Source: E44-bin46 sp964354655
GTDB lineage: Bacteria; Chloroflexota; Dehalococcoidia; Dehalococcoidales; E44-bin46
Direction of reading: 5' to 3'
Assembly (NCBI GenBank): GCA_964354655.1
Contig: CAYHAL010000029.1
Coordinates: forward strand, 1 to 14,290
DNA length: 14,290 bases
Shown piece by piece: positions 1-5,278 of the stretch. The translations under genes and the position numbers were made by a program. The number at the start of each line of letters is the position of its first letter. The stretch's first letter is position 1. Under the pieces are notes generated by a model. It saw only the letters and a program-made list of their open reading frames with translations, had not been told where the DNA came from and searched no databases.

Positions 1-737
1 TCTAACACATTAAAGAGAGTGCTTACCAACCTCTCCCCCTCTATCCCCCTCTCCTTAATATGGAGATGTAGTTCCTTGCATGAGGGGGAAGTATTGGTCT
101 TGAAGGGGCTTCGCCCCTTCAAACTTCCCCCAGTTAGTAATGCCACAAGCCTGTCAGTAATCTCTCCCCGGGTATAGTGGCTGGGCTTCAAGCTGGTATA
201 AAGTCGTTCTGTCTTCCCTGGCATCCTCGGTACGGGTGGCAGCATTATCACCACCCACATGTGGGGAAATGGGGGCAACGGGGTTACTATCTCACCTCTA
301 CCCCTGACCACAGCCGTGCCACCATAAAGAAAGAAGGCTACATCTGAACCTAACTGTGAGGCTAGCTCAAGTAATTGTGGTAATGATAGACCCAACCCCC
401 AAAGCTTATTAAGTCCACCCAGGACAGCGGCGGCGTCGCTACTATCCCCGCTTAACCCTGAAACCAAAGGGATACGCTTATCAACCTCTATTTTTACCCC
501 TTTGGAGCACCCGGTGGTTTTTTGCAGTAAATTAGCTGCTTTAGATACCAGGCTCTTGGCTAAAACCCAATTGGGGTCAGTACAGCTAAACTCAACATTT
601 TTACTTAACTGGAAGCGGAGGCTGTCGCACAGATTTATCGCCTGAATAACACTACGGATTTCATGAAAACCATCGGGGCGCTCAGCCAAGACCTCAAGGG
701 TTAAATTTAGTTTAGCTGGCGCCAGAACTGTCAGCAT
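1..737 (-). CDS. ispE: 4-diphosphocytidyl-2-C-methyl-D-erythritol kinase, 3' part missing, with a repeat inserted in frame
   Basis: IspE phosphorylates the 2-hydroxyl of CDP-methylerythritol with ATP in the MEP isoprenoid pathway, in the cytosol. I read 245 open codons from ATG at 735-737 to the window edge, where the C-terminus is lost. The N-terminus (APAKLNLTLEVLAERPDGFHE, residues 6 onward) and the GHMP-kinase ATP loop (SGLSGDSSDAAA, residues 93-104) identify it. The start lies 1 nt after the ksgA stop, with GAGG a few bases upstream, so the two are co-transcribed. Residues ~205-236 do not look like IspE: they are the translation of the repeat at 31-131, and IspE-like sequence (STLFNVL) resumes after it. 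The frame stays open throughout. Identity is secure; whether the protein is active is not known. Confidence 0.9.
   Translation of the reverse strand, partial: MLTVLAPAKLNLTLEVLAERPDGFHEIRSVIQAINLCDSLRFQLSKNVEFSCTDPNWVLAKSLVSKAANLLQKTTGCSKGVKIEVDKRIPLVSGLSGDSSDAAAVLGGLNKLWGLGLSLPQLLELASQLGSDVAFFLYGGTAVVRGRGEIVTPLPPFPHMWVVIMLPPVPRMPGKTERLYTSLKPSHYTRGEITDRLVALLTGGSLKGRSPFKTNTSPSCKELHLHIKERGIEGERLVSTLFNVL
31..131. repeat. Dispersed palindromic repeat, copy A, inside ispE
   Basis: This is a ~100-bp element related to the one at 2541-2630. Both have two tandem pyrimidine boxes (ATCCCCCT-like), then a CTCC/CCCC-TTAATA core, and end in a GGGGCTTCGCCCC hairpin followed by a run of C. Here the 3' hairpin has an inner 10-bp stem (100-109 with 113-122, loop TTC) and an outer 9-bp stem (GGGGGAAGT 84-92 with ACTTCCCCC 123-131). 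A small TCTCC/GGAGA stem lies in the 5' half. No coding capacity or transposase is seen, so it resembles a MITE or REP-type element. It lies inside the ispE reading frame and is translated. Confidence 0.75.
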
Positions 738-738
738 A

Positions 739-1602
739 CTAGCCCTCTTTCCTTATAAAAACCTGCCATAATTGCGCCCATTCAGCAAGGGTCAGCGTCT
801 CAGCCCGCCGTTGTGGGACTATGTTCGCCTTTTCCAACAAGGATAAGACCTCAGCCTTGGGCAATCCCAGACCCTGAGTTAAAGAATTACATATCTGCTT
901 GCGGGGGGTGGTAAAGCCAGCCCGCACCAGTCTAAAGAAGCTCGCTTCATCGGCTACATCTACCACTGGTCTAGGATATAGCGTCACCTTCAATATAGCT
1001 GAATCAACCTCTGGCGCAGGATAAAAGCACCGGGCTGGCACATGGCTGACTATTTTTGGCTGACCATAGAACTGCACACTAATGCTTAAAACACTCATCT
1101 CGCCAGGCTCAGCTACGATAGCCTCAGCCACCTCCTTCTGCACCATTACCACCATGACTTGCGGCTTGAGTGAGGCTTCAAGGAAATGGCGTAAGACCGG
1201 GGAGGTAATATAATAGGGAAGGTTAGCTACTACTTTGTAGCTAAAGGGGCTACTTATCGCTGGAGCAAACCTCTCCCTTTGCTCCTGAAGCAAAGCTTCC
1301 GGGTCAATTTGAAGCACATCCTCATTGATGATGGTAACATTATTGAAAGCAGCCAGGGTCTGTTTTAAGATAGCCGCCAGTTTGCTATCCAGCTCAATGG
1401 TAACTACCCATCCAGCTTGCCTGGCTAGCTCCTTGGTCAGCACACCTAGACCAGGACCTATTTCCATAACAATATCGGAGGGAGTAAGTTCAGCGGCTGA
1501 GGTAATAAGCTTAAGCACCTCCTCATCAATGAGGAAATGCTGCCCCAGTCCTTTCCTCGCCCGAAGACCAAAACGGTGTAACAACTCCCTAGTCTGAGCC
1601 AA
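739..1602 (-). CDS. ksgA: 16S rRNA (adenine1518-N6/adenine1519-N6)-dimethyltransferase
   Basis: KsgA/RsmA uses SAM to dimethylate two adjacent adenines in helix 45 of 16S rRNA late in small-subunit assembly. The 287-residue length is normal. Visible signatures are KGLGQHFLID at 17-26, the SAM-binding loop EIGPGLGVLT at 47-56, the acidic IELD at 69-72, and the catalytic NLPYYIT at 127-133, which marks N6-adenine rRNA methylases. The C-terminal part (ARCFYPAPEVDSAILKV and after) matches the family. The start is TTG, and no clear Shine-Dalgarno is visible in front of it, so weak initiation is likely. ispE follows after 1 nt, a common pairing in bacteria. Confidence 0.96.
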   Translation of the reverse strand: MAQTRELLHRFGLRARKGLGQHFLIDEEVLKLITSAAELTPSDIVMEIGPGLGVLTKELARQAGWVVTIELDSKLAAILKQTLAAFNNVTIINEDVLQIDPEALLQEQRERFAPAISSPFSYKVVANLPYYITSPVLRHFLEASLKPQVMVVMVQKEVAEAIVAEPGEMSVLSISVQFYGQPKIVSHVPARCFYPAPEVDSAILKVTLYPRPVVDVADEASFFRLVRAGFTTPRKQICNSLTQGLGLPKAEVLSLLEKANIVPQRRAETLTLAEWAQLWQVFIRKEG

Positions 1603-1723
1603 GAGTGATTTCGTTTTCAGGTAACACCCCCTATTACAAAAATGGGAAACAATTCCTATCTGATTAGCTTTGATTTGTTTTTACATTATGTCAACTTTAT
1701 CTCTGGGGTTCTGCCTAACTTGG

Positions 1724-2458
1724 TTATAGACCGTAGCTCAGACGAGCCACCAAGCGCACAGGCAAGTTATGCTTCACCATTTCATTCTGGGTAACACCAA
1801 TATCATAGGGAATACGGTAGAGCCGGACCACCCTGGTTTGGCTATCATAAATAGCATAGCTGGCTCTGGGGTCGCCATCTCGGGGCTGTCCAACACCGCC
1901 AGGATTAATAATCAGTCGGCTTTCCCCCAAGACGAGCCCGACATTAGTTAAAAATGGGCTAAATGAGCAACCACCGGCTTCGGTATACCTAAACACCATA
2001 GGCACATGAGAATGACCCACCAGGCAAAATTGTGACTGGAAATAAGCAAAGTTCTGCCTAGCACTGCTGATTGACAGGAGATATTCCCAAATCGGCTCCC
2101 TCGGACTACCATGGACTAAGGTAAAATCGCCCTTCTCAATAACCAAAGGCAGGCCCTCCAGATAGTCTATATCCTCCGGGCTTAATTGCTTGACTGTCCA
2201 GCGGCAGGCGGCAGCGGCATCAGGATTAAATTCAGACAGATTAAGCTTACCTATTGCTGCCCAATCGTGATTACCGGCAACACAGACATGGTTTTGTTGA
2301 CGCAAAAGCTCAATACACTGATGAGGGTCGGGACCATAGCCAACAACATCCCCCAGACACCACACCTCCTCCACCCCTCCCTTGCGCTCAATGTCATCCA
2401 GCACTGCGGTAAAAGCAACTAGATTGGCGTGAATATCAGCAATAATGGCGTAACGCAT
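1724..2458 (-). CDS. Calcineurin-like metallophosphoesterase (YfcE/MJ0936 type)
   Basis: This is a 244-residue cytosolic phosphodiesterase-like protein with the full dimetal site of the family: D8 and H10 (ADIH), D37 (GDVVGYGP), N63-H64 (GNHD), H116 (VHGSP), and H149 with H151 (GHSH). Single-domain relatives hydrolyse phosphodiesters or act as dinucleotide or unknown phosphatases; the substrate cannot be read from sequence. There is no signal peptide. The ATG is only 8 nt from a TATATT -10 box and has no Shine-Dalgarno, so the mRNA may be leaderless or nearly so. ksgA lies 121 nt downstream on the same strand and may be co-transcribed. The 1603-1723 gap shows no clear terminator or convincing promoter. 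Confidence 0.88.
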   Translation of the reverse strand: MRYAIIADIHANLVAFTAVLDDIERKGGVEEVWCLGDVVGYGPDPHQCIELLRQQNHVCVAGNHDWAAIGKLNLSEFNPDAAAACRWTVKQLSPEDIDYLEGLPLVIEKGDFTLVHGSPREPIWEYLLSISSARQNFAYFQSQFCLVGHSHVPMVFRYTEAGGCSFSPFLTNVGLVLGESRLIINPGGVGQPRDGDPRASYAIYDSQTRVVRLYRIPYDIGVTQNEMVKHNLPVRLVARLSYGL

Positions 2459-2476
2459 CTATAAAGAATATAACAG
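2458..2476 (-). promoter_or_regulatory. Extended -10 promoter, nearly leaderless, for the metallophosphoesterase
   Basis: On the minus strand TGT-TATATT (TATATT at 2472 to 2467) forms an extended -10 box. The ATG begins 8 nt later, at 2458. A start site 6-8 nt below the -10 would fall at or within 2 nt of the ATG. I see no good -35, which fits an extended -10 promoter, and no Shine-Dalgarno. Confidence 0.5.
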
Positions 2477-2540
2477 CTTTTGTATGAGATGGCTAGGGCG
2501 ATTTTTATCTACCTCACCCCCATTAGGTTTTTATTTAGTA

Positions 2541-2630
2541 ACCCTATCCCCCTTTATCCCCCTTCCCCTTAATAAGGGGAATGGGGAAGATAATTTGTTG
2601 AGAGGGGCTTCGCCCCTCTTAGACTCCCCC
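2541..2630. repeat. Dispersed palindromic repeat, copy B, intergenic
   Basis: Second copy of the element at 31-131, in the same + strand orientation, between the metallophosphoesterase and the NifS-like gene. It has the same order: tandem ATCCCCC boxes, a TTCCCCTT-AAT-AAGGGGAA hairpin (2563-2581, perfect 8-bp stem), a G-rich spacer, then AGAGGGGC-TTC-GCCCCTCT (2601-2619), ending in ACTCCCCC. Compared with copy A, two stem positions differ on both arms so that pairing is kept (A-T to G-C and G-C to A-T). The rest of the 315-nt gap 2459-2773 holds the two promoters and the 5' leader of the NifS-like gene; I see no gene in it. Confidence 0.75.
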
Positions 2631-2659
2631 GATAAATGACTTTTTAACAGATTCTACTC

Positions 2660-2698
2660 TAAGATTTGGTTGTGAGCCCAATATAAGGGTGCTATAAT
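2660..2698 (+). promoter_or_regulatory. Strong promoter block, copy 1, for the sulfur cassette
   Basis: TTGTGA (2670-2675), a 17-nt spacer, then TATAAT (2693-2698) preceded by TGC, making an extended -10. The predicted start is about 2705, giving a leader of ~70 nt to the NifS-like ATG. The spacer holds an imperfect dyad (GCCC...GGGTGC), which might be an operator. The 39-nt block recurs at 5234-5272 with one mismatch. Confidence 0.8.
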
Positions 2699-2752
2699 CT
2701 ACAATATAGGACGCTTTAACTAAACTAACTGTTGAATCCTTCGTGCAGCATA

Positions 2753-2769
2753 ATAACCAAGGAGGTTAT
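2753..2769 (+). promoter_or_regulatory. Hairpin holding the ribosome binding site of the NifS-like gene
   Basis: The perfect inverted repeat ATAACC (2753-2758) and GGTTAT (2764-2769) has AAGGA as its loop. The Shine-Dalgarno AAGGAGG (2759-2765) therefore sits in the loop and the first pairs of the 3' arm, 8 nt before the ATG at 2774. The stem is short and AT-rich, so any effect on translation would be modest. The site still decides the start: ATG 2774, not the upstream in-frame TTG at 2732. Confidence 0.45.
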
Positions 2770-2773
2770 AGAG

Positions 2774-3961
2774 ATGAGGAGGGTATATTTAGACCATGCT
2801 GCCACCACCCCTCTTCTCCCCGAGGTTCGCGAGACGATGTTGCCTTACTTGGGGGAGGCCTTTGGTAATCCATCCTGTCTTCACGATTGGGGAGATGCTG
2901 CCCGGGAAGCCATAGAAACTGCCCGAGCCCAGGTGGCTCAGCTTATCGGAGCCAATGCCGAGGAGGTAATCTTCACCGGCAGTGGCACGGAAAGCAATAA
3001 TTTCGCCATTAAGGGGCTAGCGCTAGCACAACAAAATAAGGGTAAACATATAATAGTCTCAGCCATCGAGCATTTCTCAGTACTGCACTCAGCCAGAACC
3101 CTGGAAAAGTGGGGCTTTGAGCTAAGCCTAGTTCCGGTGGATAAGTATGGTGTGGTTGACCCTGAGGATGTGCGCAAGAGTTTGAAGAAAGACACTGTGC
3201 TGGTATCCATCATGCACGCCAATGGCGAGGTGGGCACTATAGAGCCGATACAGGAAATTGCCCGAATAACCAGGGAGAGCAATGTAGTCTTCCACACTGA
3301 TGCCATAGCTGCGGCGGGAACTATCCCTGTTGATGTAAAGGAGCTGGGAGTAGACGCTTTGAGCTTGGCAGGGAACCAGTTCTACGGCCCTAAGGGAGTG
3401 GGTGCCCTCTGGGTGCAGAAGGGGTTGCGCATTACACCCCTCCTCGATGGTGGTGTGCAAGAGGGAGGACGACGTTCCGGCACGGAGAATGTTCCAGCTA
3501 TTGCCGGTTTGGGTAAAGCGGCTGAACTAGCTAAAGCCAACATGGCAGCTCGAATAGAGCACCTTACCCAACTCCGCGACCGCCTGCTCAGGGAATTGCC
3601 AGCTAAGATTGACCATGTAGTGGTCACCGGTCACCCCCAGAATCGTCTTCCGGGAAATGCCAGCTTTTGCGTGGAGTTTATCGAGGGTGAAGCCATGCTT
3701 ATGCTGTTAAATAGCCAAGGGGTGGCTGTTACTAGCGGCTCGGCATGCACCTCAAGAGCGCTAAAGGCCTCCCATGTGCTTATCGCCATTGGACTACCTC
3801 ATGCACTGGCCCAGGGTTCCCTCCTCTTCAGCTTCGGTATAGATAATAACTCCCAAGACGTAGACTACGTCCTTGCGGTGCTGCCCCCCATTGTGGATAG
3901 ACTGCGACAGATGTCACCACTTTATGCCAAATTTACCAAGGAGGGTAAAGGAGACAAATAG
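2774..3961 (+). CDS. nifS: NifS/IscS-like class V aminotransferase fold protein lacking the PLP lysine
   Basis: This is a 395-residue member of the cysteine desulfurase family and first gene of the sulfur cassette. The start at ATG 2774 follows a perfect AAGGAGG. Conserved family features are DHAATTP (7-13), TGSGTESNN (68-76), the ring-stacking H100 (IEH), N150, D176 (HTDA), RRSGTENV (233-240) and the mobile-loop catalytic C324 (TSGSACTS). The Schiff-base motif, normally S-[AG]-H-K before the Y/H-G-P-K-G stretch, reads AGNQ at 199-202: Lys to Gln and His to Asn. The Gln that normally follows Asp by three residues is A179. Without the lysine, normal PLP-dependent desulfuration is unlikely. As I recall, Archaeoglobus fulgidus IscS is a described lysine-less, inactive homologue thought to lend its cysteine to an IscU-bound cluster. 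The same role is plausible here, given iscU next door. Confidence 0.9.
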   Translation: MRRVYLDHAATTPLLPEVRETMLPYLGEAFGNPSCLHDWGDAAREAIETARAQVAQLIGANAEEVIFTGSGTESNNFAIKGLALAQQNKGKHIIVSAIEHFSVLHSARTLEKWGFELSLVPVDKYGVVDPEDVRKSLKKDTVLVSIMHANGEVGTIEPIQEIARITRESNVVFHTDAIAAAGTIPVDVKELGVDALSLAGNQFYGPKGVGALWVQKGLRITPLLDGGVQEGGRRSGTENVPAIAGLGKAAELAKANMAARIEHLTQLRDRLLRELPAKIDHVVVTGHPQNRLPGNASFCVEFIEGEAMLMLLNSQGVAVTSGSACTSRALKASHVLIAIGLPHALAQGSLLFSFGIDNNSQDVDYVLAVLPPIVDRLRQMSPLYAKFTKEGKGDK

Positions 3962-3962
3962 T

Positions 3963-4358
3963 ATGCCAATCTATAGTGAAAAGGTAATGGAACACTTCAT
4001 GAACCCCCGCAATGTAGGAGAGATTGAGAATCCCGACGGCGTCGGGGAAGTAGGTAATCCCATATGCGGAGATATGATGACCTTTTATATTAAAGTCAAG
4101 GACAACCGCCTAGAGGATGTTAAATTCAAGACCTTCGGTTGCGGGGCAGCCATTGCCGTTTCCAGCATGGTTAGTGAGATGGCTAAGGGCAAGACACTAG
4201 AGGAAGCGATGAAAATCACCCCCCGCTTAGTAGCTGATGAACTGGAGGGACTGCCCAAGCAAAAGTATCACTGCTCCAATTTGGGTGCCCAAGCCCTGAA
4301 CAAAGCCATACAAGATTATCTGGATAAAAAGGAAAAAGCGAAAGGAGGCAAGGAATGA
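3963..4358 (+). CDS. iscU: IscU/NifU-type iron-sulfur cluster assembly scaffold
   Basis: This 131-residue scaffold protein builds [2Fe-2S] clusters from iron and sulfur for transfer to apo-proteins in the cytosol. The three cluster-ligand cysteines are present: C35 in ICGD, C60 in TFGCGAAIA, and C104 in YHCSNLGAQA next to H103. D37, whose mutation stabilises the cluster in homologues, is also kept. LPKQK (98-102) stands where classical IscU has the chaperone-recognition LPPVK. The start ATG at 3963 is 1 nt after the NifS-like stop, with AAGGAG upstream, so the pair is translationally linked. The downstream zinc-ribbon gene overlaps its stop by an ATGA. Length and motifs are normal; the partner desulfurase is the unusual piece. 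Confidence 0.95.
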   Translation: MPIYSEKVMEHFMNPRNVGEIENPDGVGEVGNPICGDMMTFYIKVKDNRLEDVKFKTFGCGAAIAVSSMVSEMAKGKTLEEAMKITPRLVADELEGLPKQKYHCSNLGAQALNKAIQDYLDKKEKAKGGKE

Positions 4359-4555
4359 CGGGGGCTGAGTGCAGAACGAGGAAAGAGCGCCTTTTCTGTC
4401 CCTACTGTGAGGAAGAGATAGCGGAAGCATCATTCCCCTACTGCCAGGTGTGTAAAGTGACCATATTCTACTGTCCTAAGTGTCGGGAGCCAGTACCACG
4501 GGAGAAGAAGGTCTGCCCCCATTGCGGGGCTGAGATTAGGGCTGAGGAAAGCTAA
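4355..4555 (+). CDS. Small zinc-ribbon protein with four CXXC knuckles
   Basis: A 66-residue protein beginning in an ATGA overlap with the scaffold gene, with AGGAGG upstream. Four CXXC pairs are visible: C15/C18 (CPYC), C30/C33 (CQVC), C40/C43 (CPKC) and C54/C57 (CPHC), with charged linkers and a Lys/Glu-rich tail. These would bind two zinc ions, or possibly an Fe-S cluster. There is no membrane segment. I do not recognise a named family beyond double zinc ribbon. Its place between the scaffold and TusA genes suggests a role in metal or persulfide handling or protein contacts in this cassette, but that is inference. It is a real gene by spacing, Shine-Dalgarno and cysteine pattern. Confidence 0.85.
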   Translation: MTGAECRTRKERLFCPYCEEEIAEASFPYCQVCKVTIFYCPKCREPVPREKKVCPHCGAEIRAEES

Positions 4556-4605
4556 GGAGAGCAAGGGGTGTCTTCTAATTCACCTGGCTAAAGGAGGCTG
4601 GGGTT

Positions 4606-4857
4606 ATGATAGATTCCAAGTCACCCAAGCAGCCACATCAAGTCTTAGATTGCATAGGCCTCTACTGCCCAATGCCAGTTCTAAAAACCAGGCAGGAAAT
4701 GGACAAGCTTGTCACTGGCCAAATTCTAGAGGTATTCGCCGATGACCCGGCGGCTGAGGAAGACCTCAAGGCTTGGGCCAAGCGGGCTGGGCAGAAAATT
4801 CTTAAGATAGAGAAAACCGACGAGGGTCTAAGATTTCTGATCCAAAAAATAAAGTAG
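4606..4857 (+). CDS. tusA: TusA/SirA-family sulfur carrier protein
   Basis: An 83-residue TusA-fold protein. The signature CPMP at 21-24, in the context DCIGLYCPMPVLKT, carries the cysteine (C21) that accepts persulfide in TusA proteins. The following helix and strand (LEVFADDPAAEEDLKAWAK) match the family. In known systems TusA receives sulfur from a desulfurase or rhodanese and passes it to DsrE-type proteins, tRNA thiolation or molybdopterin synthesis. AAAGGAGG lies ahead of ATG 4606, and a 50-nt gap separates it from the zinc-ribbon gene. The dsrE-like gene follows 10 nt later. The sulfur source is uncertain because the local NifS-like protein looks inactive. Confidence 0.93.
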   Translation: MIDSKSPKQPHQVLDCIGLYCPMPVLKTRQEMDKLVTGQILEVFADDPAAEEDLKAWAKRAGQKILKIEKTDEGLRFLIQKIK

Positions 4858-4867
4858 GAGCTTAACC

Positions 4868-5236
4868 ATGGCTAAGAAAAAGCATATCCTTTACGTTCAA
4901 ACAAGCGGTATTGATACACCAAAGCGTCTTTATTCGCCCTTTGTCCTGGGCATGACCGCCAAGGCGATGGATATTGATGCCACCATTTATTTCCTTGGCC
5001 TAGGAATAACGGTGGTAAAGAAAGGTATGGCAGAGACGGTCAAAGAGGGCAACTTTCCTACGGTTAAGGAAATAATGGATCAAGCAATCGCCGCTGGGGT
5101 CAAATTATTGGTCTGTGAGCAGAGCACCCAGTTGCTCAACCTCAACCGGGGAGACTTTATACCAGAAGCCAAGATTGTAGGAGCAGCCACGCTGAACGAC
5201 CTAGTTCTCGATGCTGACGCCACCATGTGGTTTTAA
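4868..5236 (+). CDS. DsrE/YchN-family sulfur relay protein
   Basis: A 122-residue DsrE-like protein. The N-terminal strand HILYVQTSG, the loop TPKRLYSPFVLGMTA and the conserved cysteine C83 in LLVCEQS are typical. C83 sits where family members such as DsrE, TusD and YchN carry their persulfide-binding cysteine. Proteins of this fold form homo- or hetero-oligomers and exchange sulfane sulfur with TusA, whose gene lies 10 nt upstream. No DsrF or DsrH partner genes are present, so this is a stand-alone DsrE and not the TusBCD set. Its TAA stop (5234-5236) is also the first three bases of the repeated promoter block that drives thiL. Confidence 0.88.
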   Translation: MAKKKHILYVQTSGIDTPKRLYSPFVLGMTAKAMDIDATIYFLGLGITVVKKGMAETVKEGNFPTVKEIMDQAIAAGVKLLVCEQSTQLLNLNRGDFIPEAKIVGAATLNDLVLDADATMWF

Positions 5237-5272
5237 GACTTGGTTGTGAGCCCAATATAAGGGTGCTATAAT
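5234..5272 (+). promoter_or_regulatory. Strong promoter block, copy 2, giving a leaderless thiL mRNA
   Basis: The same 39 nt as 2660-2698 with one change (C at 5239 for T). TTGTGA (5244-5249), a 17-nt spacer and TGC-TATAAT (5267-5272) form the promoter. The thiL ATG starts at 5279, only 6 nt after the -10 box, so the A of the ATG is the expected first transcribed base. Confidence 0.75.
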
Positions 5273-5278
5273 TCGGCT

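Noticed and set aside
31..131. Repeat copies as CRISPR repeats
   Set aside because: Two distant imperfect copies, no regular spacers and no cas genes.
1..737. ispE as a frameshifted pseudogene
   Set aside because: I translated the whole stretch by hand; it is open from ATG 737 to the edge, and the odd residues are explained by the in-frame repeat. What lies beyond the edge is unknown.
2732..2773. Upstream TTG at 2732 as the start of the NifS-like gene
   Set aside because: ATG 2774 has a perfect AAGGAGG and gives the normal family N-terminus; the extra 14 residues would be translated from the Shine-Dalgarno region itself.
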